Source of the DNA: Phenylobacterium sp.
GTDB lineage: Bacteria; Pseudomonadota; Alphaproteobacteria; Caulobacterales; Caulobacteraceae
Length of the DNA stretch: 64,000 nt
Assembly (NCBI RefSeq): GCF_030693405.1
Contig: NZ_JAUYAW010000010.1
Span: 124,001 to 188,000, forward strand
Direction of reading: 5' to 3'
The stretch's first letter is position 1. Each line of letters begins with the position of its first letter. Position numbers and translations under genes: made by a program. The notes under the pieces were generated by a model. The model searched no databases. It was not told the DNA's origin and saw only the letters and a program-made list of their open reading frames with translations. Shown piece by piece: positions 29,553 through 37,952 of this stretch.

Positions 29553-30278
29553 ATGCATCCAAGTCCCGACATTTCGGTGGTCGTCCCGGTCTTTGACGAA
29601 GAAGGCGCCGCCCCGGCCCTGGCCCGGGAGATCGCCACGGCCTTCGCCGGCCGCAATATTGAGATCATCTTCGTCGATGACGCCAGCCGGGACGGGACCC
29701 TGGCCGTGCTCAGCGCCCTGAAGGCCGAGCTGCCCCAGCTGCGCGTGCTGCGCCACCGGAAGAACTCAGGCCAGAGCCGGGCGATCCGCACCGGCGTCAT
29801 GGCGGCCAGGGCGGCTGTCATCGTCACCCTGGACGGGGATGGTCAGAACGACCCGGCCGACGGCCCGGCTCTGGTGGACGCCCTGATGGCCGGCGGCCCC
29901 GATCTGGCCCTGGTGGGCGGCGAGCGGACCAAGCGGCAGGACAGCCAGGCCAAGAAGGTCGCCTCGCGCCTGGGCAACGGCGTGCGCAAGCGTCTGCTGG
30001 GGGATGCGGCCAATGACACCGGCTGCGGCCTCAAGGCCTTCCGCCGCCATGCGTTTCTTGAGCTTCCCTTTTTCGACCACATCCACCGCTACCTCCCAGC
30101 CCTGATGCTGCGCGAGGGCTATCAGGTGGCCTTCCAGCCGGTGGGACATCGCCATCGCCAGACGGGGGCGTCGAAATACACCAATCTCGGCCGCCTCTGG
30201 GCCTCGGCCTCGGACCTGCTGGGTGTGATGTGGTTGCAGACCCGCTCCCGGCGGCCGGACGGCGTGGACGAGGTCTGA
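29553..30278 (+). CDS. DPM1-like polyprenyl-phosphate glycosyltransferase
   Basis: A 241-residue GT2 enzyme resembling dolichol-phosphate mannosyltransferase and the catalytic part of ArnC. Motifs are 'ISVVVPVFDEEGAAPALAREI', 'IIFVDDASRDGTLAVL' (DDAS), 'GQSRAIRTGVMAARAAVIVTLDGDGQNDPADG' (DGDGQ) and 'RHRQTGASKYTNLGRLWA'. Unlike ArnC it has no C-terminal pair of transmembrane helices, so it is the short soluble form. It likely loads a sugar onto a polyprenyl phosphate for the adjacent GT39 enzyme. The longest frame starts inside the GT39 gene; the ATG at 29553 gives the family N terminus. Confidence 0.87.
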   Translation: MHPSPDISVVVPVFDEEGAAPALAREIATAFAGRNIEIIFVDDASRDGTLAVLSALKAELPQLRVLRHRKNSGQSRAIRTGVMAARAAVIVTLDGDGQNDPADGPALVDALMAGGPDLALVGGERTKRQDSQAKKVASRLGNGVRKRLLGDAANDTGCGLKAFRRHAFLELPFFDHIHRYLPALMLREGYQVAFQPVGHRHRQTGASKYTNLGRLWASASDLLGVMWLQTRSRRPDGVDEV

Positions 30279-30385
30279 AAGGCGAAGACGGCGGCCTGCG
30301 CCCGCAGGACGTGCGGACGCTTCCTAGAGCCTGGACCTAGGGGTTAAGGTTGTTCCGGGCCTTTTCAGGTCCGGGGGGAGATCCA

Positions 30386-30820
30386 TTGCGCAACTTCGCC
30401 GCCTTTCCGCTGCTGGCCCTGCCAGTGCTGGTCTACAACCTTGTCGCGCTTACCCTGGACGGCGGCTTCTCGGCGGTGGAGGCCCACGCCCGGATGACCG
30501 AGGGGCTGTTCACCATCCGCATGGCGTCCAATGTGGACTGGCCGGTGAACCTGGGGGACCTGTTCCTGGCCGCGGCCCTTGTGGTTCTGTTCATCGAGCT
30601 TTTGAAATCCACCACCAGCCGGGGGGTGGCGATCGTCAATCACGCCCTGTCGATGATCCTGTTCATCATCTGCCTGATCCAGTTCCTGCTGGCGCCGGCC
30701 TTTGCGACCTCGACCTTCTTCCTGATCACCCTGATGGTGCTGCTGGACGTGCTGGCCGGCTTCATCGTCACCATCGTGGCCGCCCGCCGGGACATCGACT
30801 TCGCCGGCGCCGACGCCTGA
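30386..30820 (+). CDS. small four-helix membrane protein, unknown function
   Basis: A 144-residue hydrophobic protein with about four transmembrane segments ('FPLLALPVLVYNLVAL', 'LGDLFLAAALVVLFIELL', 'HALSMILFIICLIQFLL' and 'FFLITLMVLLDVLAGFIVTIVAA'). I do not recognise a named family with certainty. The likely start is the TTG at 30386, placed six bases after a very strong GGGGGGAG, not the weaker TTG at 30350. It follows the DPM1-like gene by about 107 bases on the same strand and may belong to the same envelope module, but that is only positional. Confidence 0.7.
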   Translation: MRNFAAFPLLALPVLVYNLVALTLDGGFSAVEAHARMTEGLFTIRMASNVDWPVNLGDLFLAAALVVLFIELLKSTTSRGVAIVNHALSMILFIICLIQFLLAPAFATSTFFLITLMVLLDVLAGFIVTIVAARRDIDFAGADA

Positions 30821-30836
30821 TTTGGCGGCTGCGCCC

Positions 30837-30905
30837 TCAGGTCAGGGCGGTGAAGATCAGGGTCACCAGGGTGATGTCGAACAGTCGGGTGGCGATAGCC
30901 AGCAT
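30837..30905 (-). CDS. possible 22-residue hydrophobic peptide
   Basis: A short frame, too small for normal gene calling, encodes MLAIATRLFDITLVTLIFT followed by three more residues and TGA: one transmembrane segment and almost nothing else. It is convergent with the four-helix membrane protein gene, 16 bases between stops. No clear ribosome-binding site precedes the ATG; a GTG three codons upstream is an alternative start. It may be a genuine membrane micropeptide or chance. Confidence 0.25.
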   Translation of the reverse strand: MLAIATRLFDITLVTLIFTALT

Positions 30906-30983
30906 GGAACGCACCGGGGCAGGGGCACAAAAGGTTAGCCTCGGTTAAGCAAGACCGGCGCCAGTTCGGAGGTTCGTTGATCT

Positions 30984-31292
30984 GTGGCCCTGTTTTTCGA
31001 CGCCCAGTGGTTTGACGCGCAGCTCGCGGCCCGCGGTCTGACCCGCCGGGTGCTGGCGGCGGCCGCCGGCATGAGCGAGGCCGATCTGGCGCTCGCCTAC
31101 AAGGACCAGCGCGAGCTGTCGGCCGACGAGGTGGGCATATTCGCCGAAATCCTGGGGGTCAGCCCGGCGGAAATCGCCCGGCAGGCCGGCATTTCCACCC
31201 CGGTCCCTGGCGGCGGACCCGAGGCGCGGATCGCGGCCCTGGAGCGACGGGTGGCGGCGCTGGAGGCCGAGCTGGCCCGGCTTAAGGGCTAG
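30984..31292 (+). CDS. helix-turn-helix (XRE-like) protein with coiled coil
   Basis: A 102-residue protein. The middle reads as an XRE/Cro-type helix-turn-helix ('RRVLAAAAGMSEADLALAYKDQRELSADEVGIFAEILGVSPAEIARQAG'), where the second helix pair would contact DNA. The last 24 residues form a heptad-rich coiled coil ('EARIAALERRVAALEAELARL') suited to dimerisation. The GTG start follows GGAGG with a spacing of about nine bases. Targets are unknown; it precedes a convergent small basic protein gene. Confidence 0.65.
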   Translation: MALFFDAQWFDAQLAARGLTRRVLAAAAGMSEADLALAYKDQRELSADEVGIFAEILGVSPAEIARQAGISTPVPGGGPEARIAALERRVAALEAELARLKG

Positions 31293-31305
31293 AAGTCCGT
31301 AAAGC

Positions 31306-31638
31306 CTAGATGTCGGTGCGGGTCAGGCCGCCCTTGCGCGCCCGGCGGTCGGCCCGGCCGGAATATTCGGTCTGGGTATAGGCGCTGCGGGCGGCGTTCA
31401 GGGTCGGCGGCCCGCCCCGCAGGCCGCGCTTCTGCTCGCCTTCACTCATCACGTGGGCGGTGAAGATGGCCGGGCCGCCCGCGGTGATGGTCGGCGCGGG
31501 CTGGTCGGGCAGGGTCTTGGAGACCGGAACCGGCAGGTTCGGATGCTCCTCATGGGCGCTGCCTTGCGCTTGATCGGTCCGCCGACGCAGCCGGCGCAGG
31601 CGGGCGACCTGACGGATGGGATCGACGGACGAGGACAA
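31306..31638 (-). CDS. small basic hypothetical protein
   Basis: A 110-residue Arg-rich protein with no recognised domain. I set the start at TTG (31638) because AAGGAG lies seven bases upstream; the longer ATG frame would place that site inside the gene. The N terminus has a polybasic run ('QVARLRRLRRRTDQ'). The C-terminal half ('MSEGEQKRGLRGGPPTLNAARSAYTQTEYSGRADRRARKGG' region) is polar and probably disordered, with Arg/Gly/Lys suited to nucleic-acid or ribosome contact. Composition matches neighbouring genes, which supports but does not prove coding. Confidence 0.5.
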   Translation of the reverse strand: MSSSVDPIRQVARLRRLRRRTDQAQGSAHEEHPNLPVPVSKTLPDQPAPTITAGGPAIFTAHVMSEGEQKRGLRGGPPTLNAARSAYTQTEYSGRADRRARKGGLTRTDI

Positions 31639-31722
31639 GCGCGCGCTCCTTCTGGGGCCAGGGCGCATCACCCTGGCGCCGCCATCCTTAAGGAACGCCC
31701 AAGGGGGCCGAAATTTCCAGGC

Positions 31723-32058
31723 CTAGGAGAGGCTCTCATGGGCGGCCTCCAACAGGGCCTTCAGCTCTTCGGTCGGGATCTGCTCGACGGACTTGAAGTT
31801 GAAGCAGGACTTGCCCTGCATCCGCGCGCGAAGCTCTAGGCTGAGATCGGCCAGAAGCTCTGGCTTTGTATAGACCGGGAACAGGTGGAAGGAGACATAG
31901 CTCGCCTTCTCCTGCACCGCGGCGAACATCTGCGGCTTCGCCGACGACACACACTCCTCCAGATAGAGGTGGGTCGGCGTGTCGGTCTTGATGCTGTGGC
32001 GCTCGGCATAGGGCCGTAGCAGGCCCGCCAGATGCTCGAAGACGGCCTGACGGCTCAT
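31723..32058 (-). CDS. DUF1801-like small protein
   Basis: A 111-residue cytoplasmic protein similar in pattern to DUF1801/YdhG proteins: an alpha-beta core with 'ASYVSFHLFPVYTKPELLADLSLELRARMQGKSCFNFKSVEQIPTEELKALLEAA'. The family has an iron-chaperone-like fold in some members, but no function is assigned here. It lies on the same strand as phaR, 36 bases downstream of that gene, and could be read from the phaR promoter. Confidence 0.65.
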   Translation of the reverse strand: MSRQAVFEHLAGLLRPYAERHSIKTDTPTHLYLEECVSSAKPQMFAAVQEKASYVSFHLFPVYTKPELLADLSLELRARMQGKSCFNFKSVEQIPTEELKALLEAAHESLS

Positions 32059-32094
32059 GGCCTGTCCTCCCTGGCCGCGCTGGCCCGCCCCCGC

Positions 32095-32709
32095 CTAATC
32101 CTTCGAGGCCAGCTTGTTGATCTGGGCCTGCATGGCGGCCAGCTGGTCCTGCAGGGCCTTGAGCGTGTCGTCGGAGGCGGCGGCCGGTTCGGGGGCTGCG
32201 TCGCTGCGCGGGGCCTGTTCCTCGCCCTTGCCCGGCGGGTAGGCGAAGGGGGTGAACATCTTCATGGCCCGGTCGAACATGGCCAGGTTCTGGCGGATCT
32301 GGTCGTCATAGGCGCCCAGCGGCGTGGCCTGGCCGATCTGGGTGAACTGGGTGCGCATCCGCTCCTGCTGCTGGGCGAACGTCGCCAGCGACAGCTCCAG
32401 ATAGCTCGGCAGGAAGGCCTCCATGGAATTGCCATAGAAGCCGATCAGCTGGCGCAGGAACTGGATAGGCAGCAGGCTCTGGCCCTGGCTCTCCTCCTCG
32501 AAGATGATCTGGGTCAGGACCGTGCGGGTGATGTCGTCATTGGTCTTGGCGTCATAGACCACGAAGTCGACGCCCTGCTTCACCATGTCGGCCAGGTGCT
32601 CCAGGGTGACGTAGGAGCTGGACGCAGTGTTGTAGAGCCTGCGGTTCGCATACTTCTTGATGACGACGCGATCGCCGCCGGCCTTGCCGCCATCCTTGGT
32701 CTCGGGCAT
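32095..32709 (-). CDS. phaR: polyhydroxyalkanoate synthesis regulator PhaR
   Basis: A 204-residue repressor that senses polyhydroxyalkanoate granules and controls granule-protein and synthesis genes. The N-terminal DNA-binding domain is clear: '[59 protein letters not shown]'. Then come the two PHB-accumulation regulatory segments ('[29 protein letters not shown]' and the '[12 protein letters not shown]' helix), and an Ala/Glu-rich tail ending in a coiled coil. It is divergent from phaA-phaB. The intergenic palindrome at 32741-32768 is a likely autoregulatory operator. Confidence 0.93.
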   Translation of the reverse strand: MPETKDGGKAGGDRVVIKKYANRRLYNTASSSYVTLEHLADMVKQGVDFVVYDAKTNDDITRTVLTQIIFEEESQGQSLLPIQFLRQLIGFYGNSMEAFLPSYLELSLATFAQQQERMRTQFTQIGQATPLGAYDDQIRQNLAMFDRAMKMFTPFAYPPGKGEEQAPRSDAAPEPAAASDDTLKALQDQLAAMQAQINKLASKD

Positions 32710-32740
32710 CGCGAATCCTCTCGTCTTTTCTGCGCTCGGC

Positions 32741-32768
32741 CTGCGCCGCAGCGGCTCTTTGCGGCGCA
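32741..32768. promoter_or_regulatory. palindrome between phaR and phaA, probable PhaR operator
   Basis: A perfect nine-base inverted repeat, TGCGCCGCA (32742-32750) and TGCGGCGCA (32760-32768), lies 32 bases upstream of phaR. The left arm with its flanks reads CTGC-GCC-GCAG, which agrees with the TGC-rich CTGC-N3-GCAG type site described for alphaproteobacterial PhaR (from memory). Placement between divergent phaR and phaA fits autoregulation and control of the synthesis genes. No binding data are available here. Confidence 0.5.
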
Positions 32769-32879
32769 GTATCGCGGATGCGAGGGAAATCGCAAATCCC
32801 GCCCGTCCCGCGGTCGGCCTTGCCCAAGGCCCGGTTCGTCCTGATAGATAGCGCTGCAAGTCCAGGGAGATGTGGTTCC

Positions 32880-34055
32880 ATGACCGAAGTGGTGATCGTC
32901 GCGGCCGCCCGCACGCCGGTGGGTTCGTTTAACGGGGCGCTCGCCAGCCTGCCCGCCCACGAGCTGGGCCGGGTGGCCATCAGCGCGGCCATCGAGCGCG
33001 CGGGCCTCACGCCCGCCGATATTGATGAGGTGATCCTCGGCCAGGTGCTGCAGGCCGGCGCCGGCCAGGGCCCGGCCCGTCAGGCCTCCATCGCGGCGGG
33101 CATTCCTGCGGCCGCGCCGGCCTGGAGCCTCAACCAGCTCTGCGGGTCGGGTCTGCGCGCCGTGGCGCTGGCGGCCCAGCAGGTGGCCGAAGGGGCCTCC
33201 AAGATCGTCATCGCCGGCGGCCAGGAAAGCATGAGCCAGGCGCCCCATGCTGCCCACCTGCGCTCTGGCCAGAAGATGGGCGACCTGAACTTCGTCGACA
33301 CCATGATCAAGGACGGCCTGTGGGACGCCTTCCACGGCTACCACATGGGCCAGACGGCCGAGAACATCGCCGCCCGCTGGCAGATCACCCGGGCCGACCA
33401 GGATAACTTCGCCGTCGCCTCGCAGAACCGCGCCGAGGCCGCCCAGAAGGCCGGCAAGTTCACAGGCGAGATCGCGCCCGTGACCATCAAGGGCCGCAAG
33501 GGCGACACCGTCGTCGACCAGGACGAGTACATCCGTCACGGGGCGACCCTGGACAGCGTGTCTGGCCTGCGCCCGGCCTTCACCAAGGACGGCTCGGTCA
33601 CCGCGGCCAACGCCTCGGGCCTCAATGACGGGGCAGCAGCCCTGGTGGTCATGAGCGCTGATGAGGCCAAGGCCCGCGGCCTGAAGCCGCTGGCCCGCAT
33701 CGCGTCCTGGGCCCATGCCGGTGTCGAGCCGGAGATCATGGGCACCGGCCCGATCCCCGCCAGCCGCAAGGCCCTGGAAAAGGCCGGCTGGAGCGTGGCC
33801 GATCTTGATCTGGTGGAATCCAACGAGGCCTTCGCCGCCCAGTCCATCTGCGTGGTGCGCGAACTGGGCCTCGACCCGGACAAGGTCAATGTGAACGGCG
33901 GGGCCATCGCCATCGGCCACCCCATCGGCGCTTCTGGCGCGCGCATTCTGACCACCCTGCTGCACGAGATGCAGCGCTCGGGCGCCGCCAAGGGTCTGGC
34001 GACCCTGTGCGTCGGCGGCGGCATGGGCGTGGCCATGTGCGTGGAAAAAATCTGA
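32880..34055 (+). CDS. phaA: acetyl-CoA acetyltransferase (beta-ketothiolase)
   Basis: A 391-residue thiolase condensing two acetyl-CoA to acetoacetyl-CoA, the first step of polyhydroxybutyrate synthesis. The nucleophile cysteine is in '[17 protein letters not shown]' (near residue 89). The His is in '[18 protein letters not shown]' and the second catalytic Cys is in '[14 protein letters not shown]'. The ATG at 32880 follows AGGGAG; the longer frame runs into the operator region. phaB follows after 51 bases, supporting the PHB role over a degradative one. Confidence 0.93.
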   Translation: MTEVVIVAAARTPVGSFNGALASLPAHELGRVAISAAIERAGLTPADIDEVILGQVLQAGAGQGPARQASIAAGIPAAAPAWSLNQLCGSGLRAVALAAQQVAEGASKIVIAGGQESMSQAPHAAHLRSGQKMGDLNFVDTMIKDGLWDAFHGYHMGQTAENIAARWQITRADQDNFAVASQNRAEAAQKAGKFTGEIAPVTIKGRKGDTVVDQDEYIRHGATLDSVSGLRPAFTKDGSVTAANASGLNDGAAALVVMSADEAKARGLKPLARIASWAHAGVEPEIMGTGPIPASRKALEKAGWSVADLDLVESNEAFAAQSICVVRELGLDPDKVNVNGGAIAIGHPIGASGARILTTLLHEMQRSGAAKGLATLCVGGGMGVAMCVEKI

Positions 34056-34106
34056 GCCAGACGGCGTTCAAGCCTTCGGCGACATTGGGAACAGGGAAGG
34101 AAATCC

Positions 34107-34832
34107 ATGGCCAGAGTGGCGTTCGTCACCGGGGGCACCCGCGGAATCGGTCGGGCCATCTGTCAGCGGCTCAAGACCGATGGCTTTCATGTGGCCGCCG
34201 GCTATTCCGGCAATGAGGCCGCCGCCGAGGCCTGCGCCCGGGAGCTGGGCATCATGGTGGTGAAGGGCAATGTGGGCGTCTTCGCCGATTGCCAGGCCGC
34301 CGTGGCCCAGGTGGCCGCTGAGCTCGGCCCCGTGGACGTGCTGGTGAACAACGCCGGCATCACCCGGGACGGCTTCTTCCACAAGATGGACGCCGAGCAG
34401 TGGTCGGAGGTGATCCGGGTGAACATGGACTCCCTGTTCAACATGACCCGTCAGGTGATCGAGGGCATGCGCGAGCGCGGCTGGGGCCGGATCATCAACA
34501 TCTCCTCGATCAACGGCCAAAAGGGGCAGGTGGGTCAGACCAACTACTCCGCCGCCAAGGCCGGCATGATCGGCTTCTCCAAGGCGCTCGCCCTGGAGAA
34601 CGCCCGCAAGGGGGTGACGGTGAACTGCATCGCGCCGGGCTATATCGACACCGAGATGGTGACCGCAGTGCCGGAAGAGGTGCTGAAAGGCATCATCAGC
34701 CAGATCCCGGTCGGTCGCCTGGGGCGGGGCGAAGAGATCGCCGACATGGTCGCCTTCCTGGCCGGGGAGCACGCCGGCTATGTGACCGGCTCCACCCTGT
34801 CCCTGAACGGCGGGCAATATATGGCAGGCTGA
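34107..34832 (+). CDS. phaB: acetoacetyl-CoA reductase
   Basis: A 241-residue short-chain dehydrogenase reducing acetoacetyl-CoA to (R)-3-hydroxybutyryl-CoA with NADPH. The Rossmann glycine motif is 'TGGTRGIGRAI', 'NNAGI' follows, and the catalytic Ser and Tyr-x-x-x-Lys are in 'INISSINGQKGQVGQTNYSAAKAG'. The C-terminal 'GYVTGSTLSLNGGQYMAG' ending is characteristic of PhaB as opposed to FabG. It makes the monomer for PHA synthase; phaC is not in the window. Confidence 0.94.
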   Translation: MARVAFVTGGTRGIGRAICQRLKTDGFHVAAGYSGNEAAAEACARELGIMVVKGNVGVFADCQAAVAQVAAELGPVDVLVNNAGITRDGFFHKMDAEQWSEVIRVNMDSLFNMTRQVIEGMRERGWGRIINISSINGQKGQVGQTNYSAAKAGMIGFSKALALENARKGVTVNCIAPGYIDTEMVTAVPEEVLKGIISQIPVGRLGRGEEIADMVAFLAGEHAGYVTGSTLSLNGGQYMAG

Positions 34833-34884
34833 CTGGCGCTATCGTCTCAAAAGCGCCCCAGTCGAACGTCATGTCTTTTCGTCC

Positions 34885-35655
34885 ATGATGAGCGCTCGAC
34901 CCGTGCTGCCTTTGAGGATCCTCGCTGCGGCGGCGCTCGCCGCGGCCGGGCTTGGCGTGACTGCGCCTGTCCTGGCCGCCCCGGGCTCCCTGCGCGAGGG
35001 GCTGTTCGGCGAAGGGCGCTATGACAGCCGCCGATTCTCCGCCCCGCCTGTGGCCCGCTACACGGTGGAGGACGGCGGCGGCTTCATCCTTGATCGCTCC
35101 ACCCCGCGTCCCCTGGTCAAGTTCGAGGACAGCGCCGAGGTCTGGGTGTTGCAGCCCCAGCCGGCGCCGCGGGGCGACATCATCTACAAGAACGATCTGG
35201 GCGAGCCGGTCCTGCGGGCCACCCGCCTGGGCGGCCTGACGGTCTTCACCCGCGATCGGCCGTCGGGCGCCGCGGCGGCCCTGGTGGCCGACGCAACGCC
35301 CCTGCGTCTACCGACCCTGGGGCCTGAGGCGCTTCTGCAGAGGCTGGCCCAGGCCAGCGCGCGCGCAAGCCGCGCGGCGCGGCGGCTGATCCCCTTCGAG
35401 GCCGACGCCTCCCCTGAGACCGCGCCCCTGGTGGCGGACGCGGCCATGGTCGCGGCCGAGGCGGTGGTCCGCTTGGCCGAGCAACCGGCCGGTCGCCAGG
35501 TGTTGAGCGGCGTCGACAAGGTCACCCTGGTCGAAGGCCGCCGCCCCGGCGCCAGCCTGCGCGGCGGGGTGATCCTGATCACCATCACCCCGGAAGACGG
35601 TCTGGCGGGCCGGCCGTCGTCTGAGCGAATCGTAGCCGCGGCCGGCGCCCGCTGA
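34885..35655 (+). CDS. secreted protein, DUF4908-like
   Basis: A 256-residue exported protein of unknown function. Residues 1-32 form a signal peptide ('LRILAAAALAAAGLGVTAPVLAA'). The mature N-terminal part has a conserved-looking block: 'SLREGLFGEGRYDSRRF', 'VARYTVEDGGGFILDRS', 'PRPLVKFEDSAEVWVL', 'GDIIYKNDLGEPVLRATRLGGLTVFTRD'. It resembles a family I recall as DUF4908, found in Caulobacterales. The second half is Ala-rich and helical. It is probably periplasmic. No partner is evident; phaB lies upstream on the same strand and gloB is convergent. Confidence 0.7.
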   Translation: MMSARPVLPLRILAAAALAAAGLGVTAPVLAAPGSLREGLFGEGRYDSRRFSAPPVARYTVEDGGGFILDRSTPRPLVKFEDSAEVWVLQPQPAPRGDIIYKNDLGEPVLRATRLGGLTVFTRDRPSGAAAALVADATPLRLPTLGPEALLQRLAQASARASRAARRLIPFEADASPETAPLVADAAMVAAEAVVRLAEQPAGRQVLSGVDKVTLVEGRRPGASLRGGVILITITPEDGLAGRPSSERIVAAAGAR

Positions 35656-35667
35656 GCCCCTTGAGCC

Positions 35668-36429
35668 TCAGCCTTTGAAGCTGTCCTTGGCCGCCCGCAC
35701 GGCGGCGAAGGCCGCATGGTCGGGCGCGCCCACGACCCCCAGCCTGGGCGCCAGCAACGGCGCGCGCAGGAAGGGATTGGTCTGGCGCTCCAGGCCGATC
35801 GTGGTGGGCACGGTGGCCTCCCCGCGGCCGCGGGCCGCGAACACGGCCTCGGCGCGGGCGGCGACCGCCGGATCATCATCCACCGACAGGGCGAACCGGG
35901 CGTTGGAGGCGGTGTACTCATGGGCGCAATAGACGGTGGTGGCCTCTGGCAGGGCCGCCAGCCGCTGCAGGCTCGCCCACATCTGCTCGGGCTGGCCCTC
36001 GAACATCCGGCCACAGCCCAGGGCGAACAGTGTGTCGCCGACAAAGGCGATGGCGTCCTCGGCGTCGTGATAGGCGATATGCCCCAGGGTATGGCCCCCC
36101 ACCTCAAGCACCGAGAAGCGCGTCTGCCCGAGCTCGACCACGTCGCCGTCTGTCACCTCCCGGTCCAGGGGGGCGATCTTGCGCACCTCGGCCGGACCGA
36201 CAATCTGGGCGCCCGTAGCGGCCTGGATCTCGGCGTTCCCACCGGCGTGGTCGGGGTGCCAGTGGGTGTTGAGGATCAGGGCCAGCGTCCAGCCGGTCTT
36301 GTCCAGTTCGGCCAGGATGGCGGCCGCGTCGGGGGTGTCGACCGTGGCGGCGAGGCCGGTGGCCTCGTCCTGGATCAGGAAGCCGTAATTGTCCGACAGG
36401 CAGGGAAACTGGTGGACCCGCAGGGCCAT
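35668..36429 (-). CDS. gloB: hydroxyacylglutathione hydrolase (glyoxalase II)
   Basis: A 253-residue metallo-beta-lactamase-fold enzyme that hydrolyses S-lactoylglutathione in methylglyoxal detoxification. The metal-binding motif is 'LNTHWHPDHAGGN' (HxHxDH). It is followed by 'GGHTLGHIAYH' and 'FVGDTLFALGCGRMFEG' with the bridging Asp, and by the glutathione-binding 'YCAHEYTASNARFA'. The C-terminal helical domain ends normally. It is divergent from the methyltransferase gene, with about 90 bases between them. Confidence 0.94.
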   Translation of the reverse strand: MALRVHQFPCLSDNYGFLIQDEATGLAATVDTPDAAAILAELDKTGWTLALILNTHWHPDHAGGNAEIQAATGAQIVGPAEVRKIAPLDREVTDGDVVELGQTRFSVLEVGGHTLGHIAYHDAEDAIAFVGDTLFALGCGRMFEGQPEQMWASLQRLAALPEATTVYCAHEYTASNARFALSVDDDPAVAARAEAVFAARGRGEATVPTTIGLERQTNPFLRAPLLAPRLGVVGAPDHAAFAAVRAAKDSFKG

Positions 36430-36520
36430 GGACGCGCCTCGTCATGTTCGGGCCGCGGGACAAGGCCGCCGCCAACGCTTTAGGGTGGGGTGTCGAGCCT
36501 CATCCTAACGCCCAGGGCCC

Positions 36521-37294
36521 ATGCGTCGAGACATCCTTGATCTGCGCGCCTTCTACGCCTCCGACCTCGGGCGGACAGCCCGGGCGATGATCGGCCGCAA
36601 GCTGACGGAAGCCTGGGGCGAAGCCCGGGGCCTTGATGTCCTCGGGCTCGGCTATCCGACCCCCTATCTTGGGCCCTTCCGGGATAAGGCCCGCCGGGCC
36701 GTGGTGGCCATGCCCGCCCAGCAGGGTGTGGAGATCTGGCCCGGAAGCGGCGGCGGGCTGGCGAGTCTGGTCCATGAGGAGGCGCTGCCCTTCCAGAACG
36801 CTTTGTTCGACCGGATCCTGGTGATCCACGCCCTGGAGGAGAGCCCCGATCCGCTCGCCCTGCTGCGCGAGGTGTGGCGGGTGATGGCGCCATCCGGCCG
36901 GGTGATCGTGGCCGTCAGCGCCCGCGACGGCCTGTGGGCCAATGCCGAGCACACCCCCTTCGGCCATGGGCGCCCCTATAGCCGCCGTCAGCTGGCTCAG
37001 CTGATCGGCGAGGCCGAGTTCGAGCCGGTGGGCTATACCCGCGCCCTCTACGTGCCGCCGGTTTCCTGGCTGAGGGGGCAGGCTGAGACCTTCGAACAGG
37101 CCGGCTCCCGGTTGTGGCCCCGCTTTTCCGGCGTCGTGATGATCGAGGCGGTGAAACAGACCTTCGCCATCAAGGCGCGGCCCGCGGCGGCCAAGGTCCG
37201 CAGGATCAGGCCGGTCATGGCGCCGGTCCCCGCCACCCGTGAGCCGGCCCGTCGCAACCTGGAAACCGCAAGCTTCGTTTCCAAAGGCGCCTAA
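36521..37294 (+). CDS. class I SAM-dependent methyltransferase-like protein
   Basis: A 257-residue protein of the methyltransferase type 11 group. The fold is recognised from 'DVLGLGYPTPYLGPF' at the SAM-binding first strand and 'FDRILVIHALEESPDPLALLREVWRVMAPSGRVIVAVSARDG', the usual fourth- and fifth-strand region. The glycine-rich motif I is weak, so catalysis is plausible but unproven. The last 40 residues are a basic tail. The substrate is unknown. The stop is followed by a small GC-rich hairpin (GGCGA...TCGCC). Confidence 0.75.
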   Translation: MRRDILDLRAFYASDLGRTARAMIGRKLTEAWGEARGLDVLGLGYPTPYLGPFRDKARRAVVAMPAQQGVEIWPGSGGGLASLVHEEALPFQNALFDRILVIHALEESPDPLALLREVWRVMAPSGRVIVAVSARDGLWANAEHTPFGHGRPYSRRQLAQLIGEAEFEPVGYTRALYVPPVSWLRGQAETFEQAGSRLWPRFSGVVMIEAVKQTFAIKARPAAAKVRRIRPVMAPVPATREPARRNLETASFVSKGA

Positions 37295-37410
37295 GGCGAA
37301 GGCGCCTCGCCCCTATGCTGTCCGACGCTCTTGGAGCCTAGCCCGGAACGTCCTAGCTTGATGATCTGACCGTCCGGCATTTCGCCGGCCCCCAGCGGAG
37401 ACCCGTCGCC

Positions 37411-37755
37411 ATGAAGATGATCGTCGCGGTCATCAAGCCCAGCCGCCTCGACGCGGTGCTCGAAGCCGTCACCGAGGCCGGAGCCTCAGGTCTCACCGTC
37501 ACCGAAGTCCGCGGCTATGGCCGCCAGCGGGGCAAGACCGAGGTCTATCGGGGCGCCGAGTACGAGGTGAAGCTCCTGCCCAAGGTGAAGCTGGAGATCG
37601 CCGTGCCCTCCGACATCGCCGATGCGGTGATCGAAGCCGTGGCCCGCACGGCCAACACCGGCAAGATCGGCGACGGCAAGGTGTTCGTGCTCGACCTCGA
37701 ACAGGCCCTGCGAATCCGCACCGGCGATCGGGACGCGGCGGCCATCGCCGGCTAG
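37411..37755 (+). CDS. P-II nitrogen regulatory protein (GlnB/GlnK type)
   Basis: A 114-residue trimeric signal protein that reports nitrogen and energy state through ATP/ADP and 2-oxoglutarate binding and through uridylylation. The T-loop carries the target tyrosine Y51 in 'VYRGAEYEVKLLPKVKLEI', and the ATP-binding 'TGKIGDGKVFVLDLEQALRIRTGDRD' is intact. GlnK proteins are usually followed by amtB, but here the next gene is an autotransporter. GlnB is usually upstream of glnA, which is also absent. The choice between the two names is therefore left open. Confidence 0.92.
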   Translation: MKMIVAVIKPSRLDAVLEAVTEAGASGLTVTEVRGYGRQRGKTEVYRGAEYEVKLLPKVKLEIAVPSDIADAVIEAVARTANTGKIGDGKVFVLDLEQALRIRTGDRDAAAIAG

Positions 37756-37952
37756 GTCCAGACGCGCTCTGGTGAAGCTAACATCCTGAGATAGTAAGAG
37801 TCTCGGCGCTCGCTTCGACGGAACGGTGATTTTCGGCGCCCTATCCTCGCCCCTATTCGCCTTGGCATGGCCTAAATGGGTCCCGACTTCCTCCTCATTT
37901 GGGGGCCATTTCCGCTCTGAAATCGCCACTTCGGCGACATTGGAGGGGTGCT

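Noticed and set aside
37295-37325. Terminator after the methyltransferase gene
   Set aside because: The GGCGA/TCGCC hairpin is short and has no T-run, so it is not called.
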